Positions 18,107-27,338 are shown, numbered from the stretch's first letter. The stretch is 64,000 nucleotides of DNA from Peptoniphilus sp. BV3C26 (GCF_000478985.1 NZ_AWXB01000018.1:1-64000); one strand, 5' to 3'. Numbers and translations: made by a program. Notes: generated by a model from the letters alone, not told the origin.

Positions 18107-18640
18107 ATAGGAGCCAATGGGCTATCTAAATACTTAGAGAATCATGGAATTAGAAAAATCCCAAGACAGAATGGAAAGAATCCTTTGTTTGATGCAGGTC
18201 TTATAAGAAAGATATTAAAGAATCCTGTATATAATGGAAAAATAGCCTTTGGAAGAAGAACATTAGAAAAAGTTCATGGTACAAGAAATCAATATAAGCA
18301 GGTTGAACAAGATGAATATCTAATATCAGAAGGGATACATGAATCTATAGTTTCCGACGAAGTTTGGCAAGCTGCTCAAGTTAAGTTAAAATCTCAAGCA
18401 AAGAAATATGAGCATGTGAATAAAGGTAAAGATACACGCACGCACTTGCTTTCTGGAATTGTAAAATGCCCAATATGTGGAGTGGGAATGTTTGGAAACA
18501 AGTGTACCAAGAAAAAGAAAGATGGCACAAAGTATAAAGATTTTTATTACTATGGTTGTAAACATAGGCAGATGATAAGAGGTCATAAGTGTACATTCAG
18601 TAAGCAAATTAGAGAAGAATTGTTAGATGATGCAGTTTGC
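18107..18640 (+). pseudogene. Large serine recombinase, middle fragment
   Basis: The frame reads GANGLSKYLENHGIRKIPRQ, then LIRKILKNPVYNGKIAFGR. A zinc ribbon follows: KCPICGVGMFGNKC and YYYGCKHRQMIRGHKC. This is the recombinase DNA-binding domain and Cys4-type zinc domain of large serine integrases. The catalytic N-terminus is absent, and 17885-18106 holds only degenerate sequence. The 3' end is replaced at about 18638 by the reversed start of mobC. The abrupt join shows a past rearrangement. Confidence 0.75.
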
Positions 18641-18724
18641 AAGTTTCATTTTCTTTACAAAAACTTCTTTTTCTTCATCTGTTAAATATATTTTTAATTG
18701 ATTATTTCTTTTTCTATTATCCAT
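18638..18724 (-). pseudogene. mobC 5' fragment (second copy)
   Basis: The minus-strand frame from 18724 reads MDNRKRNNQLKIYLTDEEKE and then VFVKKMKLANC, almost identical to mobC at 9438-9794. It breaks off where the serine recombinase fragment begins. About 29 of 118 codons remain. Confidence 0.75.
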
Positions 18725-18865
18725 AGTATATCTCCTTATCATAAATTATTGGGGTCTTAGGGTTCTCCCTAACAAGGTAAAAATTAAAAAAATGGAGCAT
18801 GCCATAAAGGTCTGCTCCATTAATTTTTTCGTAAGTGTCCGTACACTTACTGTGCTTGCTATTAA
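18725..18865. other. oriT-like hairpin region, copy 2
   Basis: Near copy of 9795-9935. The TTGGGGTCTTAGGGTTCTCC segment is unchanged. The middle hairpin is now ATGGAGCA paired with TGCTCCAT, and the last hairpin GTAAGTGT paired with ACACTTAC. Both stems keep pairing although their bases differ from copy 1, which argues for a working structure. It is probably a transfer origin left after mobC loss. Confidence 0.5.
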
Positions 18866-19004
18866 AGCTATTAAAGTTATAAGCGTCAATCGTTTATTAG
18901 GTTTTATTAATTATACCGCATTTAAAGAAATTAATTAAGAAGTATAAATGGCGTTCAAGCAAATATCTTAAATAAGATTACTAAAATTTAAAATAATTCA
19001 TGTA

Positions 19005-19057
19005 TTGAAGTTAATTATCAAATGAGTTACAATAAAACTGACGGTATCGTCGGAATT
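19005..19057 (+). promoter_or_regulatory. tetR promoter and operator (cassette 3)
   Basis: TTGAAG (19005-19010), 17 bases, TACAAT (19028-19033), followed at once by the imperfect palindrome AAAACTGACG-GTAT-CGTCGGAATT (19034-19057). The string TACAATAAAACTGAC is shared with the cassette 1 tetR promoter, so the two regulators probably bind related operators. Confidence 0.7.
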
Positions 19058-19080
19058 ATTTATTGACAGGAGATAAAGTT

Positions 19081-19665
19081 TTGAATGATAAAAAATTGAA
19101 AGTTGGAGAAAAAAGGAAGTTAGAAATTCTGGAAGCGGCAAAAAAATGTTTCTTAGAAAAGGGTTTCCAAAATACAACTATGGAAGATGTTATAGAAAAA
19201 GTAAGTTTAAGTAAAGGTGGTGTTTACTATCATTATGGTTCAACCTACGAAATGATTTATGATTTTATGAAATTAGGTATCAAATATAGAGGAGAAAAAA
19301 GCAAAACTATCGACACATGTAAGTTAACGACTTTAGACGCAATTGCTGAGATGATGATGGAAAGAATTTATGATGAAAATGAATTTAAAAGCATATATGC
19401 AATTTTTTTGAAACTACAAAATGAAGATAAAAGATTGTGTGAAATGTTTAAAAATTTAAAAGAAACAAACACAGAAATTTTATCGTCTGCATTTCCTCCA
19501 AACGATAAGCTCTCATCTATTTTTGAAGATGAGTTTTTAGTGACCTTTGTAAATACTTTGATTTTAGGATATGAAAGTTTAAATCAAAAAGAAATTTTTA
19601 TTGAAAATAAAGAAACAATCAAAAAGATGTTGGAAGGTTATTTGAGAGAAAAACTCATTAATTAG
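19081..19665 (+). CDS. TetR/AcrR-family transcriptional regulator (cassette 3)
   Basis: TTG 19081 is chosen because AGGAG lies eight bases upstream; TTG 19063 would precede the ribosome site. The 194-residue protein has a TetR helix-turn-helix (ILEAAKKCFLEKGFQNT, LSKGGVYYHYGST) very like the regulator at 2295. Its C-terminus is also related to that protein (MMMERIYDENEFKSIYAIFL). The araC gene follows after 9 bases, so the two regulators are made together ahead of the ECF-ABC operon. Confidence 0.9.
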   Translation: MNDKKLKVGEKRKLEILEAAKKCFLEKGFQNTTMEDVIEKVSLSKGGVYYHYGSTYEMIYDFMKLGIKYRGEKSKTIDTCKLTTLDAIAEMMMERIYDENEFKSIYAIFLKLQNEDKRLCEMFKNLKETNTEILSSAFPPNDKLSSIFEDEFLVTFVNTLILGYESLNQKEIFIENKETIKKMLEGYLREKLIN

Positions 19666-19674
19666 GAGATTTTT

Positions 19675-20652
19675 ATGGGTAAGGAGTTAATGTGTCATCT
19701 TTATGGAAGAAATTTAGAAAAAATAATAGAAAATTCTAAAGGGAGAATTTGCGAATTTCATAATTTGGAAAATGGAAAATATATAGTTTCAAAGTACGAA
19801 ATTTTCAAAGGGGTAACAGTTTTTTATAATGATATACACACTTCCGTCATAAAGAAAAAATTATCAAAAAATTTAAATCAAAGCTACGAGATTAATCATT
19901 GTAGAGAAGGAAGATTTGAATGCGTATTAAGCGATGGAACTATTACTTATATGGAATCGGGAGATTTTGCAATCAATGCAAGTAGTAACAGCTCTGAGGA
20001 ATCTTTTTTTCCTATATCTCATTATCATGGTGTGACTTTTTATATTAATCCAAATGAATTTGATAGCGAAATATATTTTTTAGAGGAAATGTTAGGGATT
20101 AAATTTGAAGTTGTTTTAAGAAAATTATGCAATAAGGACAAAGTTTTTGTACAAAGAGCTACTCGGCATATTGAACATATTTTTTATGAAGTTTATAAAG
20201 TTCCAGATGAAATTCTAATTGAATATCTAAGGGTAAAATTTCAAGAACTTTTCCTATATATTTCAAGCTTTGATACCAGTAACAAGATAAGCGATAGGAA
20301 ATATTTTATTAAGACAAATGTTGATATTGTAAAGAAAATAGATGAATTTATAAAGAATAATTACGAAAAAAATATAACTTATGATAAACTATCAGAAATC
20401 TTTAAGATAAATTCTACCACAATGAAATCTTGCTATAAGAGTGTTTTTGGGCAAACAATTAAGGAAGCGATAACAAGTAAAAGATTGGAGGTAGCAGCTG
20501 ATTTTTTGAATAATACATCAATTTCAATTACGGAAATTGCTATTAGGGTAGGTTTCACAGATCATGCTAAATTTTCAAATACTTTTAAAAATAAGTTTAA
20601 TCTCACTCCTTCAGAATATAGAAAAATATCTAAAACAGCACATTTAGTCTAA
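19675..20652 (+). CDS. AraC-family transcriptional regulator (cassette 3)
   Basis: This 325-residue protein starts at ATG 19675 behind TAGGAGA. The N-terminal 210 residues form a sensor domain with a cupin-like NHCREGRFEC segment. Residues 225-320 hold two AraC helix-turn-helices, ending VGFTDHAKFSNTFKNKFN and LTPSEYR. Proteins of this kind, such as YbtA, activate siderophore uptake genes when the chelate is bound. The divergent-free layout and a TGATA-N5-TATCA site just downstream suggest it controls the ECF-ABC operon. Confidence 0.9.
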   Translation: MGKELMCHLYGRNLEKIIENSKGRICEFHNLENGKYIVSKYEIFKGVTVFYNDIHTSVIKKKLSKNLNQSYEINHCREGRFECVLSDGTITYMESGDFAINASSNSSEESFFPISHYHGVTFYINPNEFDSEIYFLEEMLGIKFEVVLRKLCNKDKVFVQRATRHIEHIFYEVYKVPDEILIEYLRVKFQELFLYISSFDTSNKISDRKYFIKTNVDIVKKIDEFIKNNYEKNITYDKLSEIFKINSTTMKSCYKSVFGQTIKEAITSKRLEVAADFLNNTSISITEIAIRVGFTDHAKFSNTFKNKFNLTPSEYRKISKTAHLV

Positions 20653-20684
20653 ATAGTCAAGAAAATAAGCTTAGTCTATTATAG

Positions 20685-20703
20685 AATGATAACAGCTATC
20701 AAC
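20685..20703. promoter_or_regulatory. TGATA-N5-TATCA operator before ECF operon
   Basis: TGATA-ACAGC-TATCA (20687-20701) lies 18 bases before the ECF S gene and just after a possible -10 (TATTAT, about 20677). A stronger version, AATGATA-N5-TATCATT, precedes cassette 5, which also has an AraC regulator. It is the likely AraC or partner operator. Confidence 0.55.
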
Positions 20704-20718
20704 TAAGGAGGTTGAATT

Positions 20719-21309
20719 ATGGAAAGTAAAAAATTAACTATAAAAGATTTAGCAACCATAGGAATCTTTTCTGCAATCATGATTGTTGTATTCATTGCTT
20801 TTTCAATGATTACAGGGGCATCATTATTTTTCAATATGATTTTTAATGCTGTGTTTACTGCACTAATTTTAGGACCATTTTTTGTTTATATGGCTATGAA
20901 AGTAGGCAAACCTGGCGTTGCACTAATTTATAATATTATACAAGCTATATTAGCAACTGTCTTTATGGGTCCTTTTATGATTCCATGGTTTGTAGGTGGC
21001 GGGATAATTGCAGAGTTATCTATGCTTGGTACAGATAGCTATAGGAATATAAAAAGAATTACTATTGCTTGGATAATTACATCATTAACTAGAGCGGCTC
21101 ATGGTATGAGCGAAATATGGTTTTTTAAAGATGCCTTCATTAAGTCTGGCGTATCTCCAGAACAAGTTCAAATACAAACTCAGTATTATACAAATCCTAA
21201 ATGGATTCTTATTTCTTTAGCATGTACTATTGTGGCGGCAATTATTGGTTGCTATTTAGGAAATAAGATGACAGAAAAGCATTTTAAAAAGACAGGAATA
21301 ATAAAATGA
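20719..21309 (+). CDS. ECF transporter S component (MptD/Trep_Strep-like, cassette 3)
   Basis: The 196-residue protein has about five or six membrane helices. It begins with the basic-amphipathic segment KLTIKDLATIGIFSAIM typical of ECF substrate-binding proteins, and its family resembles the Trep_Strep/MptD group. It starts behind AAGGAGG and overlaps the T component by four bases (ATGA). S components choose the substrate, usually a vitamin or metal. Which one cannot be read here; the cassette context suggests a metal chelate. Confidence 0.8.
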   Translation: MESKKLTIKDLATIGIFSAIMIVVFIAFSMITGASLFFNMIFNAVFTALILGPFFVYMAMKVGKPGVALIYNIIQAILATVFMGPFMIPWFVGGGIIAELSMLGTDSYRNIKRITIAWIITSLTRAAHGMSEIWFFKDAFIKSGVSPEQVQIQTQYYTNPKWILISLACTIVAAIIGCYLGNKMTEKHFKKTGIIK

Positions 21310-21977
21310 TGCATTTGGACTTACGTTCCAAATTAGTAGTATTTTTAAGTACAGTATTTTTGGTTTCAGTATTGTCCAAAGATACTGTACTTTTTTTATT
21401 AGCCACCATTCTAGTTATTTATGTATCACTGCAAGGATATAGCAAATCTACTATAAAACTAATTATTGCAATGGGTGTTTTAAGTTTTTTGAGATTTGTC
21501 TCAAATGGAGAAGGTTTTGGCATTTTGATTCCCGATATGTTTCTGTTTATGGTTATAAGAACATTAGTTATAGTTCTATCAGTAATACCAATTTTAAAAA
21601 CACCTCCAGGAGAGATAATGGCAATAATGAAAAAAATGAAAATTCATAGAAATGTTGCTTTGCCACTTATTTTCATGATGAGATTTTTCCCAGTAGTTAA
21701 AAGTGAGTTTAAAGAAATTATCGACTCGTTGAGATTAAGGGGATTAATTTCTATTAAAAAACCATTTTTAACGATGGAATATTTATTTGTTCCTATGATG
21801 TTTTCATCTTCAAAAATAGCTGAAGAACTTGCCGCCGCATCGGAAGTAAGAGGAATTTCTGCATCTGGAAAACATAGCTCAAGAAGAAAAATAAAATTTA
21901 GAAATCTTGATGTTATTGTTTGTTTAATCACCATCTTTATCACAATGAGCATGATTTTCCTGGAGAGGAGTTATTAA
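21306..21977 (+). CDS. ECF transporter T component (EcfT/CbiQ-like, cassette 3)
   Basis: This 223-residue membrane protein has four or more hydrophobic helices in the first half and the CbiQ-type cytoplasmic region after it. SLRLRGL (about 140) and ASEVRGIS (about 180) are the two Arg-Gly coupling motifs that contact the ATPases. Translation is coupled to the S gene by ATGA, and the ATPase gene follows directly. It scaffolds S and A subunits in the membrane. Confidence 0.85.
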   Translation: MMHLDLRSKLVVFLSTVFLVSVLSKDTVLFLLATILVIYVSLQGYSKSTIKLIIAMGVLSFLRFVSNGEGFGILIPDMFLFMVIRTLVIVLSVIPILKTPPGEIMAIMKKMKIHRNVALPLIFMMRFFPVVKSEFKEIIDSLRLRGLISIKKPFLTMEYLFVPMMFSSSKIAEELAAASEVRGISASGKHSSRRKIKFRNLDVIVCLITIFITMSMIFLERSY

Positions 21978-21978
21978 G

Positions 21979-23574
21979 ATGATCAAGTTAAAAAATGTAA
22001 GCTTTGCCTACAGTAAAGATTCAGCAAACATCTTAAAAAATATTAATTTGGAAATTAATGATGGGAAATGTGTTGCCTTTATAGGGGCGAGTGGTTGTGG
22101 TAAAACTACCCTTACAAGACTTATAAATGGTCTTGCTTATAAATTCTATGGAGGGAAATTAAAGGGAGAAATTTCCATAGATGGAATAAATCCCCTGGAA
22201 AAAGAATTATATGAAATAGGAAGGAAAGTAGGATCTATTTTTCAAAATCCCAAGAGTCAATTTTTTGCAGAAAATGTAGAAGATGAAATTGCCTTTGGGC
22301 TTGAAAATTATGGGATAGAAAGAGAAAAAATAGATAAAATAATCAACAATTCCTTAAAATCTATTAATGGAGAAAATTTAAAAGATAAAAACTTATTTCA
22401 TCTTTCAAGTGGAGAAAGACAAAAAATAGCAATTGCTTCAATAAATGCACTTAATCCACCTATTTATGTTTTTGATGAACCGTCTGCTAACCTAGATATG
22501 AAAAGTGTAGAAGCTTTAAGAAAACTTATGCTTTTATTAAAGAAAAATAAAAAGACAATAATCATTTCAGAGCATAGGCTATACTACCTTAGAGGAATAG
22601 TGGATAAATATTATTATCTTGAAAATGGAGAAATTAGCAATGTTTTTACAGAGGAAGAACTATTATCAAAAAGTGAAGATTTTTTCAATAAGTTAGGATT
22701 AAGATTCTTTTCTTTAAATAAAATATCTCCTAAAATAAATAAGTTAAAAGAGATAAATTCTATGAACTTAGAAAAAATTTCTTTTTCCTATAATAAGAAT
22801 GTCCTTATAAAAGATTTGACCTACGAATTTAAAAGTGGAAATATTTATGGAATTATTGGGGATAATGGCATAGGCAAATCTACTCTGTTTAAAATTTTAA
22901 GTGGACTTATGAAAAAAGATAGTGGTTTTATATCTATAAATGGAGAAAAATTAAACAAAAGAAATAGGCAAAAAAGAATATACTACCTGTCAAATAATCC
23001 TGATAGTAATCTTTTTGAAGTTTCAGCAGAAGACGAGTTAAAACTAAATAATAAAGATGCAGATACAGATAAAATATTAGCTGATTTTAACTTAGAAAAT
23101 ATAAAAGACATCCATCCACAAATCATGTCAGGCGGACAAAAACAAAGATTAACTATCGCTTCAGCAGAACTTTTAGAAAGAGATGTTTATTTATTTGATG
23201 AGCCAACAAGTGGTTTAGATGGACATAATATGCAAATTATTTCAGAAAGAATGAAGAAATTACAAGAAAAAGAAAAAATTATACTTATAATTTCCCATGA
23301 TTATGAATTTTTGTGTAATTCCTGCAATAAAATTCTTTATTTAGACGGATACTCTTTTGAGGAATTTTCTACAAAAGAGGATAAAGAAAAAATATTAGCT
23401 ATATTAATGGGAAAAAATTTAATATTTAGGAGGGGATTTGATGGATCTAATAAAACAATATGTAAAAAAGAGAAAAGGCTCATATTTTATGTCAATCTTA
23501 CTGGCAATAATTGGAGTAGTGGCTGGGCTTTTTTCTTATATATACATGGCAAAAATCGTTGTAAACTTAATTAA
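21979..23574 (+). CDS. ECF transporter duplicated ATPase (EcfA-EcfA fusion, cassette 3)
   Basis: One chain carries two ATPase domains. Domain 1 has GASGCGKTT (about 35), Q-loop FQNPKSQFF, signature LSSGERQK (about 145) and VFDEPSAN (about 167). Domain 2 starts near 255 with GDNGIGKST (about 295), signature MSGGQKQR (about 385) and LFDEPTSG (about 408). The last 45 residues, after KILAILMGK, do not look like the family and overlap the next gene by 134 bases in another frame. An old stop was probably lost by a small indel. Together with S and T it forms one complete ECF transporter. Confidence 0.85.
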   Translation: MIKLKNVSFAYSKDSANILKNINLEINDGKCVAFIGASGCGKTTLTRLINGLAYKFYGGKLKGEISIDGINPLEKELYEIGRKVGSIFQNPKSQFFAENVEDEIAFGLENYGIEREKIDKIINNSLKSINGENLKDKNLFHLSSGERQKIAIASINALNPPIYVFDEPSANLDMKSVEALRKLMLLLKKNKKTIIISEHRLYYLRGIVDKYYYLENGEISNVFTEEELLSKSEDFFNKLGLRFFSLNKISPKINKLKEINSMNLEKISFSYNKNVLIKDLTYEFKSGNIYGIIGDNGIGKSTLFKILSGLMKKDSGFISINGEKLNKRNRQKRIYYLSNNPDSNLFEVSAEDELKLNNKDADTDKILADFNLENIKDIHPQIMSGGQKQRLTIASAELLERDVYLFDEPTSGLDGHNMQIISERMKKLQEKEKIILIISHDYEFLCNSCNKILYLDGYSFEEFSTKEDKEKILAILMGKNLIFRRGFDGSNKTICKKEKRLIFYVNLTGNNWSSGWAFFLYIHGKNRCKLN

Positions 23575-25162
23575 TGGTGCAAATGATATGAGTTTATATA
23601 CTCCACTATGCATAAATATTTTAATAACATTTGTTATTAAAGAAGTGGCAGCAGGAATATCAACAAGTATTTCCCATACGGCAACCTTTAATTCATTAGG
23701 AGAAATTAGAAATGATATTTCAAAAAAATTATTTAAGATGCCATTGGGAGATGTATTATCAAGATCATCTGGAGAATTAAAAAATATTATAGTTGAGCAA
23801 GTTGATTCTATGGAAACTTCTCTTGCCCACCTATTGCCAGAATTTACGGCAAATTTAGTAGGACCTGTTCTATTATTTATTTATATGTTTACCTTAGATT
23901 GGCGATTGACCTTGCTATCACTAATTCCATTTGTGATAGGAATGGCTACCATGATGTCTGTAATGAATGCTCATTATAAGGAAATGTTTGGAAAGTCAGT
24001 TGCCATTGGTCAACACATGAATAATTCTATTGTTGAGTATATAAATGGGATAGAAGTAATAAAGACCTTTAATCAAAGCGAATCATCTTATAAAAAATAC
24101 GCTGATGCAGTTTATGACAATGCAAGCTTTTATTATAACTGGATGGGTGAATCTATGAATAGGGTTGCCATAGGTAGATTACTTTCTCCTATGGGAATTA
24201 TTACCATCATACCCTTTGGGATTTTATTTTATATAAAGGGAAGTATTGATTTAGGAAATTTAATTACCTTAATCGTCTTATCCTTTGCTACAGTTTCTAG
24301 TATTTTAAAAATCATGAACTATATGGACGATGTGTCAAGAATATCAACTATAACTTCTGAAATAGGAAAAATTTTAGATTCAAGAGAGTTAGAAAATATT
24401 GACAAGGGAGAAAAAATAGAATCCTATAATATAGAACTTCAAGACGTAGACTTTTCTTACGATGGAAAAAATAAGGTTATAGATAATCTTTCTATGGAAA
24501 TAAAAGAATCTTCTGTTTCAGCCCTCGTTGGTCCTTCTGGGTCAGGTAAGTCCACAATAGCAAAACTTATTGCTGGTTTTTGGAATATAGATAATGGAAC
24601 TATAAAGATAGGAAATGTTGAAACGAAAGACTTATCCCTTGAAAAATTATCTTCACTTATTTCTTTTGTATCCCAAGACAATTTCCTCTTTGATATGACT
24701 ATAAAGGAAAATATTAGGCTTGGAAATAAGAATGCCTCTGACGAAGAAATTATAGATGTATGTAAAAAATCTGCCTGCCATGATTTTATTATGAATCTAT
24801 CTAATGGTTATGATACAAGAGTTGGCGAAGGTGGAGGTCATCTATCTGGAGGAGAAAGACAAAGAATATCTATTGCTCGTGCCATGCTAAAGAATGCACC
24901 AATCGTAATTTTAGATGAAGCAACTTCTTATATAGATCCTGAAAATGAAGCTCTCATACAAAACGCCTTGGCAAATCTAGTTAAGGGTAAAACTTTAATC
25001 ATAATCGCTCATAGGTTAAAGACAATTGTTGATGCAGATAGGATATTTGTTATTAAAGATGGCAAATTAAATTCTTATGGTACTCATGAAGAACTATTAA
25101 AGTCATCAGAACTTTATAAGGAAATGTATGCTGCAAATTTAAGGGGTGATGAAAATGCTTAA
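23441..25162 (+). CDS. ABC half-transporter, permease-ATPase fusion (YbtP-like, cassette 3)
   Basis: ATG 23441 follows AGGAGGGG. The 573-residue protein has six membrane helices (15-300), Walker A GPSGSGKST (about 364), Q-loop FVSQDNFLFDM, signature LSGGERQR (about 468) and Walker B IVILDEATSY (about 488). Its closest paralogue in the window by eye is the cassette 1 first subunit (same FVSQDNFLFD Q-loop). It would pair with the next gene, whose start overlaps its end. Confidence 0.88.
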   Translation: MDLIKQYVKKRKGSYFMSILLAIIGVVAGLFSYIYMAKIVVNLINGANDMSLYTPLCINILITFVIKEVAAGISTSISHTATFNSLGEIRNDISKKLFKMPLGDVLSRSSGELKNIIVEQVDSMETSLAHLLPEFTANLVGPVLLFIYMFTLDWRLTLLSLIPFVIGMATMMSVMNAHYKEMFGKSVAIGQHMNNSIVEYINGIEVIKTFNQSESSYKKYADAVYDNASFYYNWMGESMNRVAIGRLLSPMGIITIIPFGILFYIKGSIDLGNLITLIVLSFATVSSILKIMNYMDDVSRISTITSEIGKILDSRELENIDKGEKIESYNIELQDVDFSYDGKNKVIDNLSMEIKESSVSALVGPSGSGKSTIAKLIAGFWNIDNGTIKIGNVETKDLSLEKLSSLISFVSQDNFLFDMTIKENIRLGNKNASDEEIIDVCKKSACHDFIMNLSNGYDTRVGEGGGHLSGGERQRISIARAMLKNAPIVILDEATSYIDPENEALIQNALANLVKGKTLIIIAHRLKTIVDADRIFVIKDGKLNSYGTHEELLKSSELYKEMYAANLRGDENA

Positions 25163-26891
25163 TGTGTTTAAAAAGATATGGAATTTTTCAAAAGAGGAAC
25201 AGGTATATATTAAGAAATCTATTCTCGCTGGATTTTTGCACGCAGTATTTAATGCCCTTGAGTTTGGTGCAATTTACTATATGCTAGTAAATATATTTTC
25301 TAAAACTTTAGACTATAAGGCAATCTTTGTTTGTCTTGGAATATTAGTTATATCCCTTGTTGGAAAGATAATGACACAAAAATCATCTCAAATGGCACAA
25401 ACTCACGCTGGATATTTTATGGCAGCTCACAAGAGAATAGAAATAGGAGAAAAAATAAAAAGAGTTCCTATGGGTTTCTTTTCAAGCTTTTCACTAGGAA
25501 GATTAACTACTATTGCTACATCTTCACTTTCCCAAGCAGAAATGTGGGTGCCTATGCTTTTGGTTCTTGTACTGGGTGGAGTTTTAAATACTTTTGTCTT
25601 TGTCCTTGGAACTTTAATTTTTAACGTAAAGGTAGGACTGGTTGCTGTAGCAGGTGTGGTAGTATTTTTCATCGTTACATCAATGATGGAGAAAAAATCA
25701 TCAGCTAATGCAGACAAAATGACAGAAACACAAACAAGACTTACAAAAGAAGTATTAGCAACTTTACAAGGAATGCAGGTTATAAAATCCTATAATCTTG
25801 GTGGAGAAAATAACAGGGCTTTAAGAAAGTCTATAAAAGATACATCAAATATACTTTTAGATTTAGAAATATCTGTAGCACCTTACACAGTTATCCAAAG
25901 AATTGTAATGGGAATAACAACAGTAGCTATGGTCTATGTATCATTAAAATTAAATTTATCTGGTGAACTTCCACTTGCTGAAACAATTCTTATGATTATG
26001 GCATCATTTATTATCTTTGAAGGCTTAATCGGGGCAGGATCAAACATGGCTATCCTAAGAGCTTGCGAAAATGCTATAGATTCAGTTGGTTTTATAGACT
26101 CAATGCCTGATATGAAAGAAGGAAGTATTACAGAGCCTATAAAAAATCATGATATAGTCTTTAAAAATGTTTCTTTCTCTTATGATGATAGACCAATTTT
26201 AAAAAATGTATCAGCAGAGATAAAAGAAAACACCATGACTGCTATTGTTGGTCCATCTGGATCTGGTAAAACAACATTTTGTAATCTCATAGCAAGATTT
26301 TGGGATGTAAATTCTGGTGAAATTTTAATAGGTGGGAAAAATATAAAAGACTATAAGATAGAAAATCTTATGAATTCAATTTCCATGGTCTTCCAAGACG
26401 TTTATTTATTTGAAGATACAATTGAAAACAATATAAAATTTGGGAAACAAAATGCAAGCCATGAAGAAGTAGTTCAAGCTGCAAAAAAAGCAAGATGTCA
26501 TGAATTTATAGAAGCTTTACCAGAAGGATATAATACTATTATCGGAGAAGGTGGAGCAAGTCTATCAGGTGGAGAAAAACAAAGAATCTCAATTGCAAGA
26601 GCTATGCTAAAAGATGCAGACATCATAATCTTTGATGAAGCCACTGCAAATATAGACCCAGAAAATGAAGATAAGCTTAAAGAAGCAATAGAATCATTAA
26701 CAAAAAATAAGACAGTAATAATGATTGCCCATAGACTAAAGACAATAAGAAATGCTGACCAGATTTTAGTCTTAAAAGATGGAGAAATAGTAGAATGTGG
26801 AAATCATGAAGAACTGATTAAAAATAATGGACTTTATTCTGACCTTATAAATGCAAAAGCTAAGGCGGAATCATGGAAATTAAATAATTGA
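25155..26891 (+). CDS. ABC half-transporter, permease-ATPase fusion (YbtQ-like, cassette 3)
   Basis: I use ATG 25155, six bases after AAGGGGTG; ATG 25149 is also possible. The 578-residue protein has a membrane domain (1-310), Walker A GPSGSGKTT (about 364), Q-loop MVFQDVYLFED, signature LSGGEKQR (about 470) and Walker B IIIFDEATAN. It overlaps its partner by 8 bases and ends KAKAESWKL, like the cassette 1 and 4 second subunits. A strong hairpin terminator follows, so this is the last gene of the S-T-A-ABC-ABC operon. Confidence 0.88.
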   Translation: MLNVFKKIWNFSKEEQVYIKKSILAGFLHAVFNALEFGAIYYMLVNIFSKTLDYKAIFVCLGILVISLVGKIMTQKSSQMAQTHAGYFMAAHKRIEIGEKIKRVPMGFFSSFSLGRLTTIATSSLSQAEMWVPMLLVLVLGGVLNTFVFVLGTLIFNVKVGLVAVAGVVVFFIVTSMMEKKSSANADKMTETQTRLTKEVLATLQGMQVIKSYNLGGENNRALRKSIKDTSNILLDLEISVAPYTVIQRIVMGITTVAMVYVSLKLNLSGELPLAETILMIMASFIIFEGLIGAGSNMAILRACENAIDSVGFIDSMPDMKEGSITEPIKNHDIVFKNVSFSYDDRPILKNVSAEIKENTMTAIVGPSGSGKTTFCNLIARFWDVNSGEILIGGKNIKDYKIENLMNSISMVFQDVYLFEDTIENNIKFGKQNASHEEVVQAAKKARCHEFIEALPEGYNTIIGEGGASLSGGEKQRISIARAMLKDADIIIFDEATANIDPENEDKLKEAIESLTKNKTVIMIAHRLKTIRNADQILVLKDGEIVECGNHEELIKNNGLYSDLINAKAKAESWKLNN

Positions 26892-26934
26892 TAGGAAGAA
26901 ATATTAAAGTCTTTGAACAGGAAAATTTAGATTA

Positions 26935-26971
26935 GAGGATTTATGCCTAATAGCATAAGTCCTCATTTTTT
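26935..26971 (+). terminator. Intrinsic terminator after cassette 3
   Basis: GAGGATTTATGC (26935-26946) pairs with GCATAAGTCCTC (26953-26964) with one mismatched position and is followed by ATTTTTT. It lies 44 bases after the last ABC gene. Confidence 0.8.
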
Positions 26972-27024
26972 ATATTCAAATTAATCATTGAAACTTAAAA
27001 ATACTATAAAAAAAATAAAAGTTT

Positions 27025-27066
27025 TGGTTACCAAAGAGGGCAAATTTCACTTTATAAAGTGAGGGG
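27025..27066. repeat. GGTTACCAAAGAGGGCAAA repeat, copy 2
   Basis: Second copy of the segment at 17843-17884. Here the part after it is a clean palindrome, CACTTTATAAAGTG. In both places a serine recombinase gene lies downstream. Confidence 0.6.
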
Positions 27067-27200
27067 TATTTTGTCATCTTTCTATACAAATCCAAATACT
27101 TTGAAGTGTGAATATTTTTGAAATTGCTTAGGTGAGATTAGAATTTTTTAAATTTACTTCACTTACAGAGGTAAAAAATCAATTTACATAGAAGGTTAAA

Positions 27201-27338
27201 ATGCAAGCAATAAAGATTTATAGTATAAGACTTGCTATGTTATGTAGACTTTATGATCTTAAATTAATTAATGATAAGGAATATACAAAAATAAAAAATA
27301 GAATAGAAAATGATTATAAGAAGATGGATAGAAAGTAG
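27201..27338 (+). CDS. Small basic protein upstream of serine recombinase
   Basis: A 45-residue ORF begins MQAIKIYSIRLAMLCRLYDL and ends YKKMDRK. The second half (LINDKEYTKIKNRI) is helical and resembles the short SHOCT-like tails that often accompany recombinases in conjugative elements. No strong ribosome site is visible, only GAAGG. It sits between the element repeat and the recombinase start, the usual place for a small accessory ORF. Confidence 0.45.
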   Translation: MQAIKIYSIRLAMLCRLYDLKLINDKEYTKIKNRIENDYKKMDRK

